Shown piece by piece: positions 25,764 through 33,901 of a stretch of DNA of 64,000 nucleotides. The stretch covers positions 1 to 64,000 of the forward strand of contig NZ_JAHRCY010000029.1 in assembly GCF_019083965.1 (NCBI RefSeq), read 5' to 3'. Made by a program: the position numbers and the translations under genes. Origin of the DNA: Catellatospora tritici. GTDB taxonomy: Bacteria > Actinomycetota > Actinomycetes > Mycobacteriales > Micromonosporaceae. The number at the start of each line of letters is the position of its first letter. The first letter of the stretch is position 1. The notes under the pieces are model-generated. The model saw nothing but the letters and a program-made list of their open reading frames with translations. It did no database searches and had not been told where the DNA came from.

Positions 25764-28700
25764 CTACGGGCTCAGCAGATAGGTACCCACGAACGTGCCC
25801 GGCATGCTGGCCGCGTCCTGCCGTACGACCGGCGTGTTCGCCGGCCAGGGCAGCGACAGTGTGCCGCCCCCGCCGGACAGGGTGATGTTGACCTTGTCCG
25901 GCTGCCAGGACGTTTCGGGCCCGTCGAGCAGGTAGGTGAGGTCGACGTGCGCCTTCGCGCCCGCGGCCAGCACGATCCCGTCGGCGGGCCGGGGCTCGCC
26001 CCGCATGATGTACGTAGGCCCGAACAGGTCGTGCGGCGGACCGGTGAGCGTCACGTTGGGCGCCCCGAACAGCCCGCACGCCGCACCCGACTTGTTGGTG
26101 ATCTCCAGGGCGACGGTGAACTGGCCGCCGAACTGCGACTCGGTCTTCTTCCCATACGCGAAGTCGAGGTCGGCGGCCTTGCAGGCCGCGGCGGGCCCGC
26201 CGGGTGTCGCAGCCGCCGAGGCGGGTGCCCCGGAGGCTTCCGGCACCTTGACCTCGATCGGGGCGGCACCGGCGGGCCGGTCGCACGGGGGCTCGTAGTC
26301 CAGCGTCGGGGCGTACTTGCGCCAGGTCGCCTCGGTGAGGTTCGCGCCGGTCGCGGTGCAGATCCGGTCGATGATGCGCCGCGGGTCGGTGTGCCACAGG
26401 CGTACGGTGCCGTCGACGTTGACGGCGGCGAGCATGGCGCCGTCGGCGGACCAGCCGACGGTCTGCACACCGACGACGTAGCGGCGTGAGGTGATGTAGC
26501 GGTCCTGGGTGGTGACGCTGCTCAGCAGCGGGTTGCCGATGAGGGCGGGGTGGGCGCGGTCGGTGACGTCCCAGAGGCGGACCATGCCGTCGGTGGCCCC
26601 GGCGGCCAGCGTGCGCCCGTCGGGGCTGAACGCGATCGGCGCCTTCGGCGGCCCGTTGACCTGGGGTGCTTCGGGCAGGGTGGCCAGGGGTGCGGGGATG
26701 TCGACGTTCCATAGGGACACGGTGAGCCCGCCGATGCCTGCGGCCAGTCCGGTGCCGTCGAGGGTGAAGGCGAGCGTGTCGGCCGCGCCGCCGCCGGTGA
26801 GCGTGACCGTGCCGCCTTGCAGGTCGCGGATCTGCAGGTCGCTGCCGCTGACGGCCAGGCGCCGGCCGTCGGCGGTGAACGCCAGAGCGGTGATGTCCGA
26901 GCTGGTCCTGACGGGGAACTTGACAGGTTTCGGCTTCGCCGCCGGGTCGCGCAGGTCGATGAGGTAGAGCGCGGGCGGGTTGGCGCCGGTGGCTACGGCC
27001 AGGGTGGTGCCGTCGCGGTTGAGGGCCAGCGCGGTGACTTCGACCAGCTCGCCGCCGGGCAGGGCGATGGTGGCGGTCGTGGTGTGCCCGTCACCGTAGT
27101 GGATGCGTACCGCGGGGGTGGCGTCGTCGTATCCGGCGGCGATGACGCGGCCGTCGGCGCTGGCGGCCACGGCGGTGCCGGCCTGGGATTCGCTGGTGAG
27201 GGTGGTGAGCCGGGGCGGGTCCGTGAGGGTGTACAGGCCGGTGACGGTGCCGTCGTCGACGGCGAGCAGTGCGTCGGCGGTGGCGGAGCCCTTCACGGTC
27301 GAGATCAGGCCCGCGGCCGGGAAGTACGTGGTGGGCAGGTGCCACAGGATCGCCGGCTGGGTGCCCAGGTCGGCGAGCAGGCTACGCCCGTCGGGGCTGA
27401 AGGTGAGCGACGTCCGGTCTGGGAACGAGGCCGCTTCCTGGAAGCGGGGCGGGACGGGCTTGAGGGGCTGCGTCAGTGGCAGCGGGTCGGTGGGGAAGGC
27501 CATGTTCCACAGCTGCAGCGTGCCGTCGTTGGCCATGGCGGCCAGGGTCGACCCGTCGGGGCTGAGGGCGGCGGTGTAGGCGCCGCCGAGGGCGAGGTGA
27601 TGGGAACCGGTGTACTGGATGCGGTCGGGGTCGTCGCGCAGCACCCAGCGGAAGGCGTTGCTGTTGTCGTCGAGGATGACGGCGCTGTCGGCGTCGGGCC
27701 CGAACGTGATCCGGAACTGGGTGGAGCCGGTCGGCGGCACCGGCCGGTCGAGGTGTTCGGGTTCGGCGCCGTTCAGGCGCCACAGGTCGATCGAGCCCTG
27801 GGTGCTGCCGACGGCAAGGCGGGTGCCGTCGGTGCTGAACGCGAGCGCGGTGACCTCCCCCGCCTCGCCGGTGCCGGCGAAGCCGGGCCCGGCAGCGGTG
27901 GCTGCGGGCAGGTCCCAGAGCCGGACGTGGCCGCTGTCGGCGCCGACGGCGAGCCGCTTGCCGGCCGGGTCGGTGATCAGGGCGGTGATTTTGGCGAAGC
28001 CGGTGTCGATGGGCGCCAGTGCCGCGGGTTTGGCCGGGTCGGCCAGGTCCCAGCGCAGAACCGTGGCGGGATGTTCGCGGTCGCGGGCCAGCAGGATCCG
28101 GGTGCCCGGCACGAACCGGGGCAGGTCGACGGGGCGGGGTAGGTCGGCGGCGGGCACGGTGCCGGTGGCGTTCCATATCCGGGCGGGCTGGGTCGTGCCG
28201 GTGGCGACCAGCAGCTGCCCGTCGGGGCTGAACGCGCCGCCGGCGGCGGGGATGAGGGTCTGCAGCGGGGTGTTCTGGTCGTTGAGCAGGTCGGTCTTGG
28301 CGCTGTCGTTGGTGTGGCGCAGCCACGCGGCGGCGTCGAACTGGGCGGCGGCGGTGTGGTCACCGTCGGCACGGGCAGCATGCGCGGCGGTGCTGAGCAA
28401 CGACGACGCGGCGATGGCCTGTTCCTGGAGGTTGTCGAGGTAGGCGTTGCCGCCGATCAGGCCGGCGACCAGCGCCACGACGAACCCGCCGCTGACGGTG
28501 GCCAGACGCCAGCGGTGCCGGCGGACCTCCACGTGGCCCAGCTGTTCCGGGTCGACCTCGAGGATGTCGGCGGCCAATGCCGCGGCGGCCCGCCGGATCG
28601 CGGCCCGCCGGCGCAGCGGCCGCAGCACCGCCGGGGTGAGCGTCGCCCAGACGGGTTCGCGCCGGTACGCGCCATGCAGCACCGGCGGCAGCGCGTCGGT

Positions 28701-29156
28701 GGCCGGGTCGAAGTCGCCGGCCCCGGCCGACCAGGCCAGCGTGTCACCGGTGTGCACGAGGATGACGTCCTCGTCGGGCCTGGTGGCGCGGTAGTGGGCC
28801 GCCTCCTGCTGCACATAGGGCCGACCGGCCGAGGCGCGGTTGGCCAGCAGGATCATGTGCGCGGACCCGTCGAGGGCGTGTTGCAGGCGGCCCAGCAGGT
28901 CCGAGCCGGTCGCAAGATTCTCGGCATCGAGGAACACCCTCAGCCTGCCCCGCTCCCACCAGCGGCTGCCCACCGACCGCAGGGCGCGGCGCAGGGCTCG
29001 GGCCAGGCGCTGGTCGGGCGTGCGGGAGTACGAGATGAACGCGTGGTACTGCCAGCGTTCGCCCATCGTCGCGATCTTCGCGCGGACGTCGGCGGCGGTG
29101 ACCCGCCCGGGTCGCGGCCCGGAGGCGGGCTGCTCGGGTGGCGTGGTGTCGGGCAC
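25764..29156 (-). CDS. membrane-anchored TIR-WD40 protein with DUF4232-like C-terminus
   Basis: A 1130-residue protein; GTG 29156 has GGAGG 4 bp upstream, though the frame is open to 29300. Residues about 38-190 are a TIR domain (AFISYSR, then RVFLDAENL, MILLANRAS); the Glu in YVQQEA (about 118) sits where TIR NADases carry their catalytic Glu. A basic stretch (RRHRWR) precedes one membrane helix (GGFVVALVAGLIGG, about 219-237). Then come many WD40 blades (GAFSPDGQLLVATG, ALAFSTDGTRLAVGS, IAFSPDGRTLAAGATDG). After a Pro/Ala linker a DUF4232-like beta domain follows (CKAADLDFAYG, SGAACGLFGAP). The charge pattern puts the TIR in the cytoplasm and the propeller outside. That suggests a receptor in which an external ligand controls NAD cleavage; this is inference. 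Confidence 0.85.
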   Translation of the reverse strand: MPDTTPPEQPASGPRPGRVTAADVRAKIATMGERWQYHAFISYSRTPDQRLARALRRALRSVGSRWWERGRLRVFLDAENLATGSDLLGRLQHALDGSAHMILLANRASAGRPYVQQEAAHYRATRPDEDVILVHTGDTLAWSAGAGDFDPATDALPPVLHGAYRREPVWATLTPAVLRPLRRRAAIRRAAAALAADILEVDPEQLGHVEVRRHRWRLATVSGGFVVALVAGLIGGNAYLDNLQEQAIAASSLLSTAAHAARADGDHTAAAQFDAAAWLRHTNDSAKTDLLNDQNTPLQTLIPAAGGAFSPDGQLLVATGTTQPARIWNATGTVPAADLPRPVDLPRFVPGTRILLARDREHPATVLRWDLADPAKPAALAPIDTGFAKITALITDPAGKRLAVGADSGHVRLWDLPAATAAGPGFAGTGEAGEVTALAFSTDGTRLAVGSTQGSIDLWRLNGAEPEHLDRPVPPTGSTQFRITFGPDADSAVILDDNSNAFRWVLRDDPDRIQYTGSHHLALGGAYTAALSPDGSTLAAMANDGTLQLWNMAFPTDPLPLTQPLKPVPPRFQEAASFPDRTSLTFSPDGRSLLADLGTQPAILWHLPTTYFPAAGLISTVKGSATADALLAVDDGTVTGLYTLTDPPRLTTLTSESQAGTAVAASADGRVIAAGYDDATPAVRIHYGDGHTTTATIALPGGELVEVTALALNRDGTTLAVATGANPPALYLIDLRDPAAKPKPVKFPVRTSSDITALAFTADGRRLAVSGSDLQIRDLQGGTVTLTGGGAADTLAFTLDGTGLAAGIGGLTVSLWNVDIPAPLATLPEAPQVNGPPKAPIAFSPDGRTLAAGATDGMVRLWDVTDRAHPALIGNPLLSSVTTQDRYITSRRYVVGVQTVGWSADGAMLAAVNVDGTVRLWHTDPRRIIDRICTATGANLTEATWRKYAPTLDYEPPCDRPAGAAPIEVKVPEASGAPASAAATPGGPAAACKAADLDFAYGKKTESQFGGQFTVALEITNKSGAACGLFGAPNVTLTGPPHDLFGPTYIMRGEPRPADGIVLAAGAKAHVDLTYLLDGPETSWQPDKVNITLSGGGGTLSLPWPANTPVVRQDAASMPGTFVGTYLLSP

Positions 29157-29517
29157 GGTTCCTCCGCGGTCAGGCGACGTGGCGTCGATCCCGGCAGATG
29201 GTTCCAGCGCGATTTCCATGCCACCACCGGCCATGACGGCAGACTGTTCCACAATGGACCTAGCACTGGCTTTGACCAGCTTCCAGCCGCCGCCGTTCAT
29301 CGTTGGCAGGCGCTCCGATCAGTCGCCCCGGGCCGCCTGATCGCCGCCGAAGCCACCGGTTCGGCCGAGCGCGTCCACCGGACAGGTTCACTGGCAGCGG
29401 GAGCGCACACACCCACGCGAGCAAGAAAGCCGATCAGACGATCGACTCTGCGTGCTGATCAGCGCAAACAGCGGCTCATGGGCCGATTGTCACCGCTGAC
29501 ACCGCATCTGCGACGGA
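29157..29517. other. gap between two TIR-WD40 loci
   Basis: The upstream region of the membrane TIR-WD40 gene. Its frame remains open to 29300 (starting NGGGWKLVKASARS), so a longer N-terminus is possible, but no ribosome site precedes that start. Nothing else was recognised. Confidence 0.45.
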
Positions 29518-30259
29518 CTACACCTGCCACAGCCGGACCGTTCTGTCGCCGGCGGTGGCGAGCGTGCGGCCGTCCGGGCTGAATGCCACCTCCGACATCG
29601 TAGAGAGGCCATCGGTGAGGGTGGCGGTAAGTGTCGGGCGGTCGCGGTCCGTCACGTTCCACAGCCGGACACCGGTGAGGGTGGCGGTGTGTGTCGGGTG
29701 GTCGGGGTCGGTCACGTGCCACAGCTGGGCCGTCTTGTCGCCGGCGGCGGTGACGAGGGTGCGGCTGTCCGGGCTGAACGCCACCGACATCACCGTGCCC
29801 GCGTGGCCGGTGAGGGTGGCAAGAAGCGTGCCGAGCGGCCGTCGTGGCGGTGCCGACGTTCGTTCAGGCTGGGACCCAACCGGGGATGCGGATGCGGAGA
29901 GCCGCTGGATGTACGCGGCCGACGGCATACGGCCGCCGGTGACGTCTTCGTACTGGACGTCACCGAGCCGGAAGAACACCGTGCCGTCCAGCAGCAGCGG
30001 CAGGATCGGCTTACCCAACTCCTCTGCCGAATGATCTCCCGGCTCACCAGGGCGACGCCTTGGCGGCCGGCGTCATGACTACCACGTACACGGTGCAGGA
30101 CTCGATACGCGCCTCGATCACGTCGCCCCATCGGTCGCCGCTGACGATCTCCCGGTCGAACCAGACCGCCACCCCGGCCGCCTCCAGGTAGGCGGCGAGC
30201 CGCTCCACGTAGCCGCCATCGGAGGCGTGGCTGTAGCTGATGAACACGGGACCGCCCAC
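29518..30259 (-). pseudogene. decayed TIR-WD40 paralogue
   Basis: GTG 30259 opens a TIR domain (VFISYSHASDGGYVERLAAY, VWFDREIVSGDRWGDVIEAR, VVVMTPAAKASPW) that hits a TGA at 30044. The chain continues in a second frame (VSREI) and then a third (SAEELGKPILPLLLDGTVFF), so at least two frameshifts lie at about 30015-30055, exactly across the catalytic-Glu segment. Downstream are the linker QYEDVTGGRMPSAAYIQRL and only two and a half WD40 blades, too few for a propeller. The gene at 54222-55565 is a close paralogue, showing what the intact version looks like. The NADase site is destroyed. Confidence 0.85.
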
Positions 30260-30574
30260 CCGAGCAACCTACCGGTCAGTGTCGATACACCGACATCACA
30301 CGGAAAGCCACCGGACGACGGCGACCCTGCCACGCTCGTCCGGCTGGCCAAGATCCGATGGCGGAATCGGGGCCCGGGTCGGCAGGTCCACCCCTACAAC
30401 GCAGGTCAGCCAGCCCGGCGGCGTGGACGAACGCGCGGACCAATGTGGTCTCTGCGGCGCTGCGCCACACGAACGAAGCAGGTCCTGCGCTACGCGATCC
30501 GTCGCCTGGTGAGTTCAGCCGCCGCCGCATCGGCGAGCGTCGCCTGAGCAACGCGGTGAGAGCACTGGCGCCCT
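30260..30574. other. gap with no recognisable gene
   Basis: Between the decayed TIR gene (leftward) and a membrane-protein frame (rightward). No ribosome site with coherent coding was seen; it presumably held divergent promoters. Confidence 0.45.
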
Positions 30575-31382
30575 ATGGACAACGGTTCGCCCCGTCTCCA
30601 TGCTTTCGCTGTGAAGCCTGAGGCGGTCGGTTTTCTCGCTACCCTCTTGTCTGCCTTGATCGGCGGTGCGTTCACACTGTTGGCTGCGCAGACGGCGGCT
30701 CCCGCACAGCGTCGGGAACCGCCGTCCGGGGTTGGCGTCCTGACGGTGAACGGGATCCTGGACAAAGCCGCTGGACTGCTCGTCATTTCGGGGACTGGTG
30801 GAGTTCTCGGCTACCTGACCAGTTCGACGATCGCGACCGAGGTGCTCGTGTGTGCGGTTCTGATTCTCGCGGTAGGCATGTACCTTTTCGAGAGTTGGCC
30901 ACCTGCCGTCGTACTGGCCTTTGCGCTCACGCTCGGCGCTACGCTCGGGGCAGTTCTCCGGGAGACGACCTCTCTGGGTTTTGTCATTGTCGATAGCTAT
31001 GCTGCCACCCTGACCGGCGTTTGCACTGCTACGGATAAGAGTGCTCCGAATGTCCATGCGGCTCATCAGAGTCATCGTGTTGATATTCGCGGGTGCGGCA
31101 GCAATCGGTATCATCGACGCTGCCGCCGTGATGACCGGCTTACTGTCGGAAATAGAAGCACGCGACATTACCTTGATCGGCGTGGTGTCGGTGACGGTCG
31201 CCGTACGGAACGCTCTAGTAGAGGATGCGACCATCCCGTTTGTGGTGAGACAGTATTCCCAGGTCGCAGCGTGGCGGCTCGCCTACGGATTCCTGTTGGT
31301 CGCCTCTGTCGTATTACCCCCGCGCATGCTTGCCCGCATCTCGTCTCCCGAAGACCGAACGACACCGCTCCCCCGGCGCTGA
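30575..31382 (+). pseudogene. multi-helix membrane protein, probably frameshifted
   Basis: The first frame (from ATG 30575, or GTG 30611) encodes four hydrophobic helices up to about 31020: GFLATLLSALIGGAFTLLAA, a second near GILDKAAGLLVISG, EVLVCAVLILAVGMYLF and PAVVLAFALTLGATLGAV. It then runs into low-quality sequence. A different frame from 31041 encodes three more helices (RLIRVIVLIFAGAAAIGII, TLIGVVSVTVAVRNAL, LAYGFLLVASVVL) to a stop at 31382. The two would overlap by 400 bp if both were real, so one gene with a frameshift near 31030 is more likely. No family is recognised. It lies next to TIR genes, where membrane effectors sometimes occur. Confidence 0.45.
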
Positions 31383-31600
31383 CGCAGCGGGAGGGCAGCA
31401 ATGTATGCGGCGTTGGCGGTCACGTGAGGCAACCATCAAGTTGATCAGTCAGATGACCGCTTCCTGCAGGGTCCACCCAAATCCGGGGCGGCACGGCACC
31501 GGTCAGCGCGTCGAGACGGAACCAAACGCCGTCACTCGATCCCGTTTGCCCAGCGGCAAAGGGAGTTCCAGCCAGATCGCATGGCGCGGCGTGCCGTGGC

Positions 31601-31999
31601 TCAACAGACGTAGTACCCGTCTCGTCGAGCAGCGCGCTCGTTGAACGCCGCGAACTCCTCCACCCAGTCCCGTACGTCGGCGGCGCCGGGGCGGTCGTCG
31701 AAGAAGCTCAGCAGGTCGGGGACAACTCGCAGCTCCACCGCTTGGCGCAGTCGGGAGGCGATGAATGCGGCCTCGTGGGCGGTGATGTGCCAGCCGTCAT
31801 TGGACAGGAAATTCATCGCCGGCACGGTGTCAGCGCAGGTCTCCAGCCCGGGGTTGTGAATCGCCGCCGTGAACCCGTCGCCGGCGATCGCACCCGCCTC
31901 GATCATGATCAGGCGGACGAAATTCATCTGGTAACCGTTGAACGCACAGTCCACGGCCACCCCGTCGTGCGGCTTGTCGAAAGTGAAGGAGTATCCCAC
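31601..31999 (-). CDS. hypothetical 132-aa protein
   Basis: The frame is open upstream to 32185 but becomes coherent at about GTG 31999 (VGYSFTFDKPHDGVAVDCAF). The product is soluble: NGYQMNFVRLIMIEAGAIAG, a HITAHEAAFIASRLRQAVEL helix and DLLSFFDDRP, then DWVEEFAAFNERAA. The ITAHEA segment is not an HExxH motif. I cannot assign a family. No strong ribosome site is visible, so the start is tentative. It is transcribed alone between the membrane-protein remnant and the FN3 exoprotein. Confidence 0.65.
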   Translation of the reverse strand: MGYSFTFDKPHDGVAVDCAFNGYQMNFVRLIMIEAGAIAGDGFTAAIHNPGLETCADTVPAMNFLSNDGWHITAHEAAFIASRLRQAVELRVVPDLLSFFDDRPGAADVRDWVEEFAAFNERAARRDGYYVC

Positions 32000-32277
32000 A
32001 TCCGGGACGCTACCAGTACGGATACGCCCAACCCCACACCGGCGACCAGGGCGTGACCGCAAAGGTGGACGGCCAAGGTGGACGGCCGTGGAGGGTGTAC
32101 GTCGTGGTGCCCCGCCACGAGTCGTCCACAGATCGTTCGAGGACCTGAAGCCGGTCAGCGGCGGGTCAGTCCCCGCTGGCCTCACTCACCTTCACCGATG
32201 CGAAGACGTCGGACATCGTCACCGTCCACGCGGGCGTCCAACGGTGTCCAATCACAGCGGGGTTCGCGGGCCCGATC

Positions 32278-33291
32278 ATGCACGATCCCGTCATGAACTC
32301 CCACAGCCTCCCTCGCCTGCTCGGCTTGGCCATGGCCGTCGTGGTCGCCGCCACGGTCGCCGCCAGCCCGGCCACCGCGGCCACGCCGCTGCCCACACCT
32401 GGCATGCCGGTCGCGACCCAGGTCACCCAGACAAGCATCACGATCACCTGGGCCGCGGTGGCCGGTCCGGTGAAGGACTACACCATCCAGGTCATCGACG
32501 GCCCGCTGGTCCCCTGGTACGACCTGGCCCACAGTACGACCACGTCGTTCACCCACAGCGGGCTCACCCCCGACAAGGTGTACGAGTACCGGGTCATCGC
32601 CAACGCCCAGGCCAACTCGGGCTACACCACGAGCAGCCCGTCGGGCTACAACGTCGTGACCACGGCACCGCTGCCCGACTCGATTCCGCCCACCAAACCG
32701 GCCACACCGTTCGCGTACTCGGTGAGCACGGTCGCCGCCACGATCAACACGAACGGCTCCACCGACAACAACCGGGTGGCCGGCTACTGGGTGCAGCGCC
32801 AGGTCAACGGCGTGTGGACAGACTGGGCCACGAACAGCGTCGGCACCGTCTACCTCAACAACCTGACACCGAGCACGACCTACACGGTGGTGGTGGTCGC
32901 CTTCGACCCCAACGGCAACCGGTCGGTGCGCTCGGACCCGGTCACGTTCACCACCCGGGCAATCCAGCCCACCCCGACCTGCCGGAACTCGATCATCACC
33001 TACGGCACGCAGTTCACCGTGACCGTGACCGTGGAGAACATGACCGCGTCGACAGTGTTGCAGAACTGGACGGTCACGTTCACGCTGCCGACCGCGGACG
33101 TGCTCGGCGGCGCCTTCAACGCGACCGTGACCCGCGCGGGCGACCAGGCGACCGCGACTCCCGCGTTCTACGTGGCCACCATCAACCCGGGCGGAGCCGC
33201 CACGTTCGGGTTCAGCGCGACGGCACCGGCCGGATCACCCCCGCCGAGCCGGTTCGCGCTCAACGGCACCATCCCTTGCGTCACGGCCTGA
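32278..33291 (+). CDS. secreted FN3-FN3-CBM2-like protein
   Basis: A 337-residue exoprotein. ATG 32278 or ATG 32293 can start it; the signal peptide (LLGLAMAVVVAATVAASPATA) begins after the second. Two fibronectin type III domains follow (ITWAAVAGPVKDYTIQV and GLTPDKVYEYRVIA; then AGYWVQRQVNGVW and LTPSTTYTVVVVAFD). The last 100 residues have the layout of a CBM2-type module (VENMTASTVLQNWTVTFTL, NPGGAATFGFSAT) with Cys at both ends. There is no catalytic domain, so it likely binds cellulose, chitin or another surface. A hairpin terminator follows. Confidence 0.8.
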   Translation: MHDPVMNSHSLPRLLGLAMAVVVAATVAASPATAATPLPTPGMPVATQVTQTSITITWAAVAGPVKDYTIQVIDGPLVPWYDLAHSTTTSFTHSGLTPDKVYEYRVIANAQANSGYTTSSPSGYNVVTTAPLPDSIPPTKPATPFAYSVSTVAATINTNGSTDNNRVAGYWVQRQVNGVWTDWATNSVGTVYLNNLTPSTTYTVVVVAFDPNGNRSVRSDPVTFTTRAIQPTPTCRNSIITYGTQFTVTVTVENMTASTVLQNWTVTFTLPTADVLGGAFNATVTRAGDQATATPAFYVATINPGGAATFGFSATAPAGSPPPSRFALNGTIPCVTA

Positions 33292-33312
33292 TCCGGCGCG
33301 GCGCGGGGCGCA

Positions 33313-33342
33313 GAGGTGGCGATGCTGGTCAATCGCCACCTC
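33313..33342. terminator. bidirectional terminator hairpin
   Basis: Eleven-bp perfect arms (GAGGTGGCGAT and ATCGCCACCTC) with an 8-nt loop lie between the convergent FN3 gene (ends 33291) and the HExxH gene (ends 33348). Confidence 0.8.
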
Positions 33343-33347
33343 GCTTC

Positions 33348-33887
33348 CTAGGCGTACGGCTCGGGTCCCCGGCTCTCGTAGTGGTCGGGGTCCGCCTGCG
33401 CGGTCACGGACGGCATGCCGATGTAGGAAAATCCCTGCGTGTCGGTCGGCATGCCGTCGAAGCGCAAGCTGGCGAAGTTCTGCGCCTCGCGCTCGAAGGG
33501 ATTGCTGATCTGGTCGCCGTGGGGATAGCGGCTGTAGAGCTTCATGTGCACCTGCGGGGTCAGGCCCACGTCAGCGAGTTCGTGGTGGAGCTCGTGCGCG
33601 ACGGTGTGCCGGAACTTCAGGTAGTCGTTGCCGACGTGCGCCCGGTTGATGACAATCTTGTGCTCACCCCAGGGGTGCGAGCCGTAGCGCGCCAGATCGG
33701 GTCTGTTCTCCACCTCGAACTGGACCCGGTCGACGTTCACGCCCAGTTTGATCCCCGCCGCGCGGGCCAGTGCCCGTGCCTGGGGGTCGCGGTTCGGGTT
33801 GGCGTAGAACGGCTTCATCATGGCGTAGCCGGCGATCCAGTATCCGGCGATGCCGCCGGCGATCCCGGCGCCCATGCCGACGAGCAT
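33348..33887 (-). CDS. HExxH metallopeptidase-like protein with Gly-rich membrane anchor
   Basis: A 179-residue protein starting with a Gly-zipper hydrophobic helix (LVGMGAGIAGGIAGYWIAGY). The core region RHTVAHELHHELADVG carries HELHH, a match to the zinc HExxH site, and a downstream REAQNFAS could supply a third ligand. The pattern resembles small zinc peptidase-like domains such as DUF4157 found with injection-system and toxin genes, but that assignment is uncertain. It starts 14 bp after the TPR/coiled-coil gene, so the two are one operon and probably act together. Proteolysis or maturation of the large partner is a reasonable guess. Confidence 0.65.
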   Translation of the reverse strand: MLVGMGAGIAGGIAGYWIAGYAMMKPFYANPNRDPQARALARAAGIKLGVNVDRVQFEVENRPDLARYGSHPWGEHKIVINRAHVGNDYLKFRHTVAHELHHELADVGLTPQVHMKLYSRYPHGDQISNPFEREAQNFASLRFDGMPTDTQGFSYIGMPSVTAQADPDHYESRGPEPYA

Positions 33888-33901
33888 GTCCAGATTGCGG
33901 T

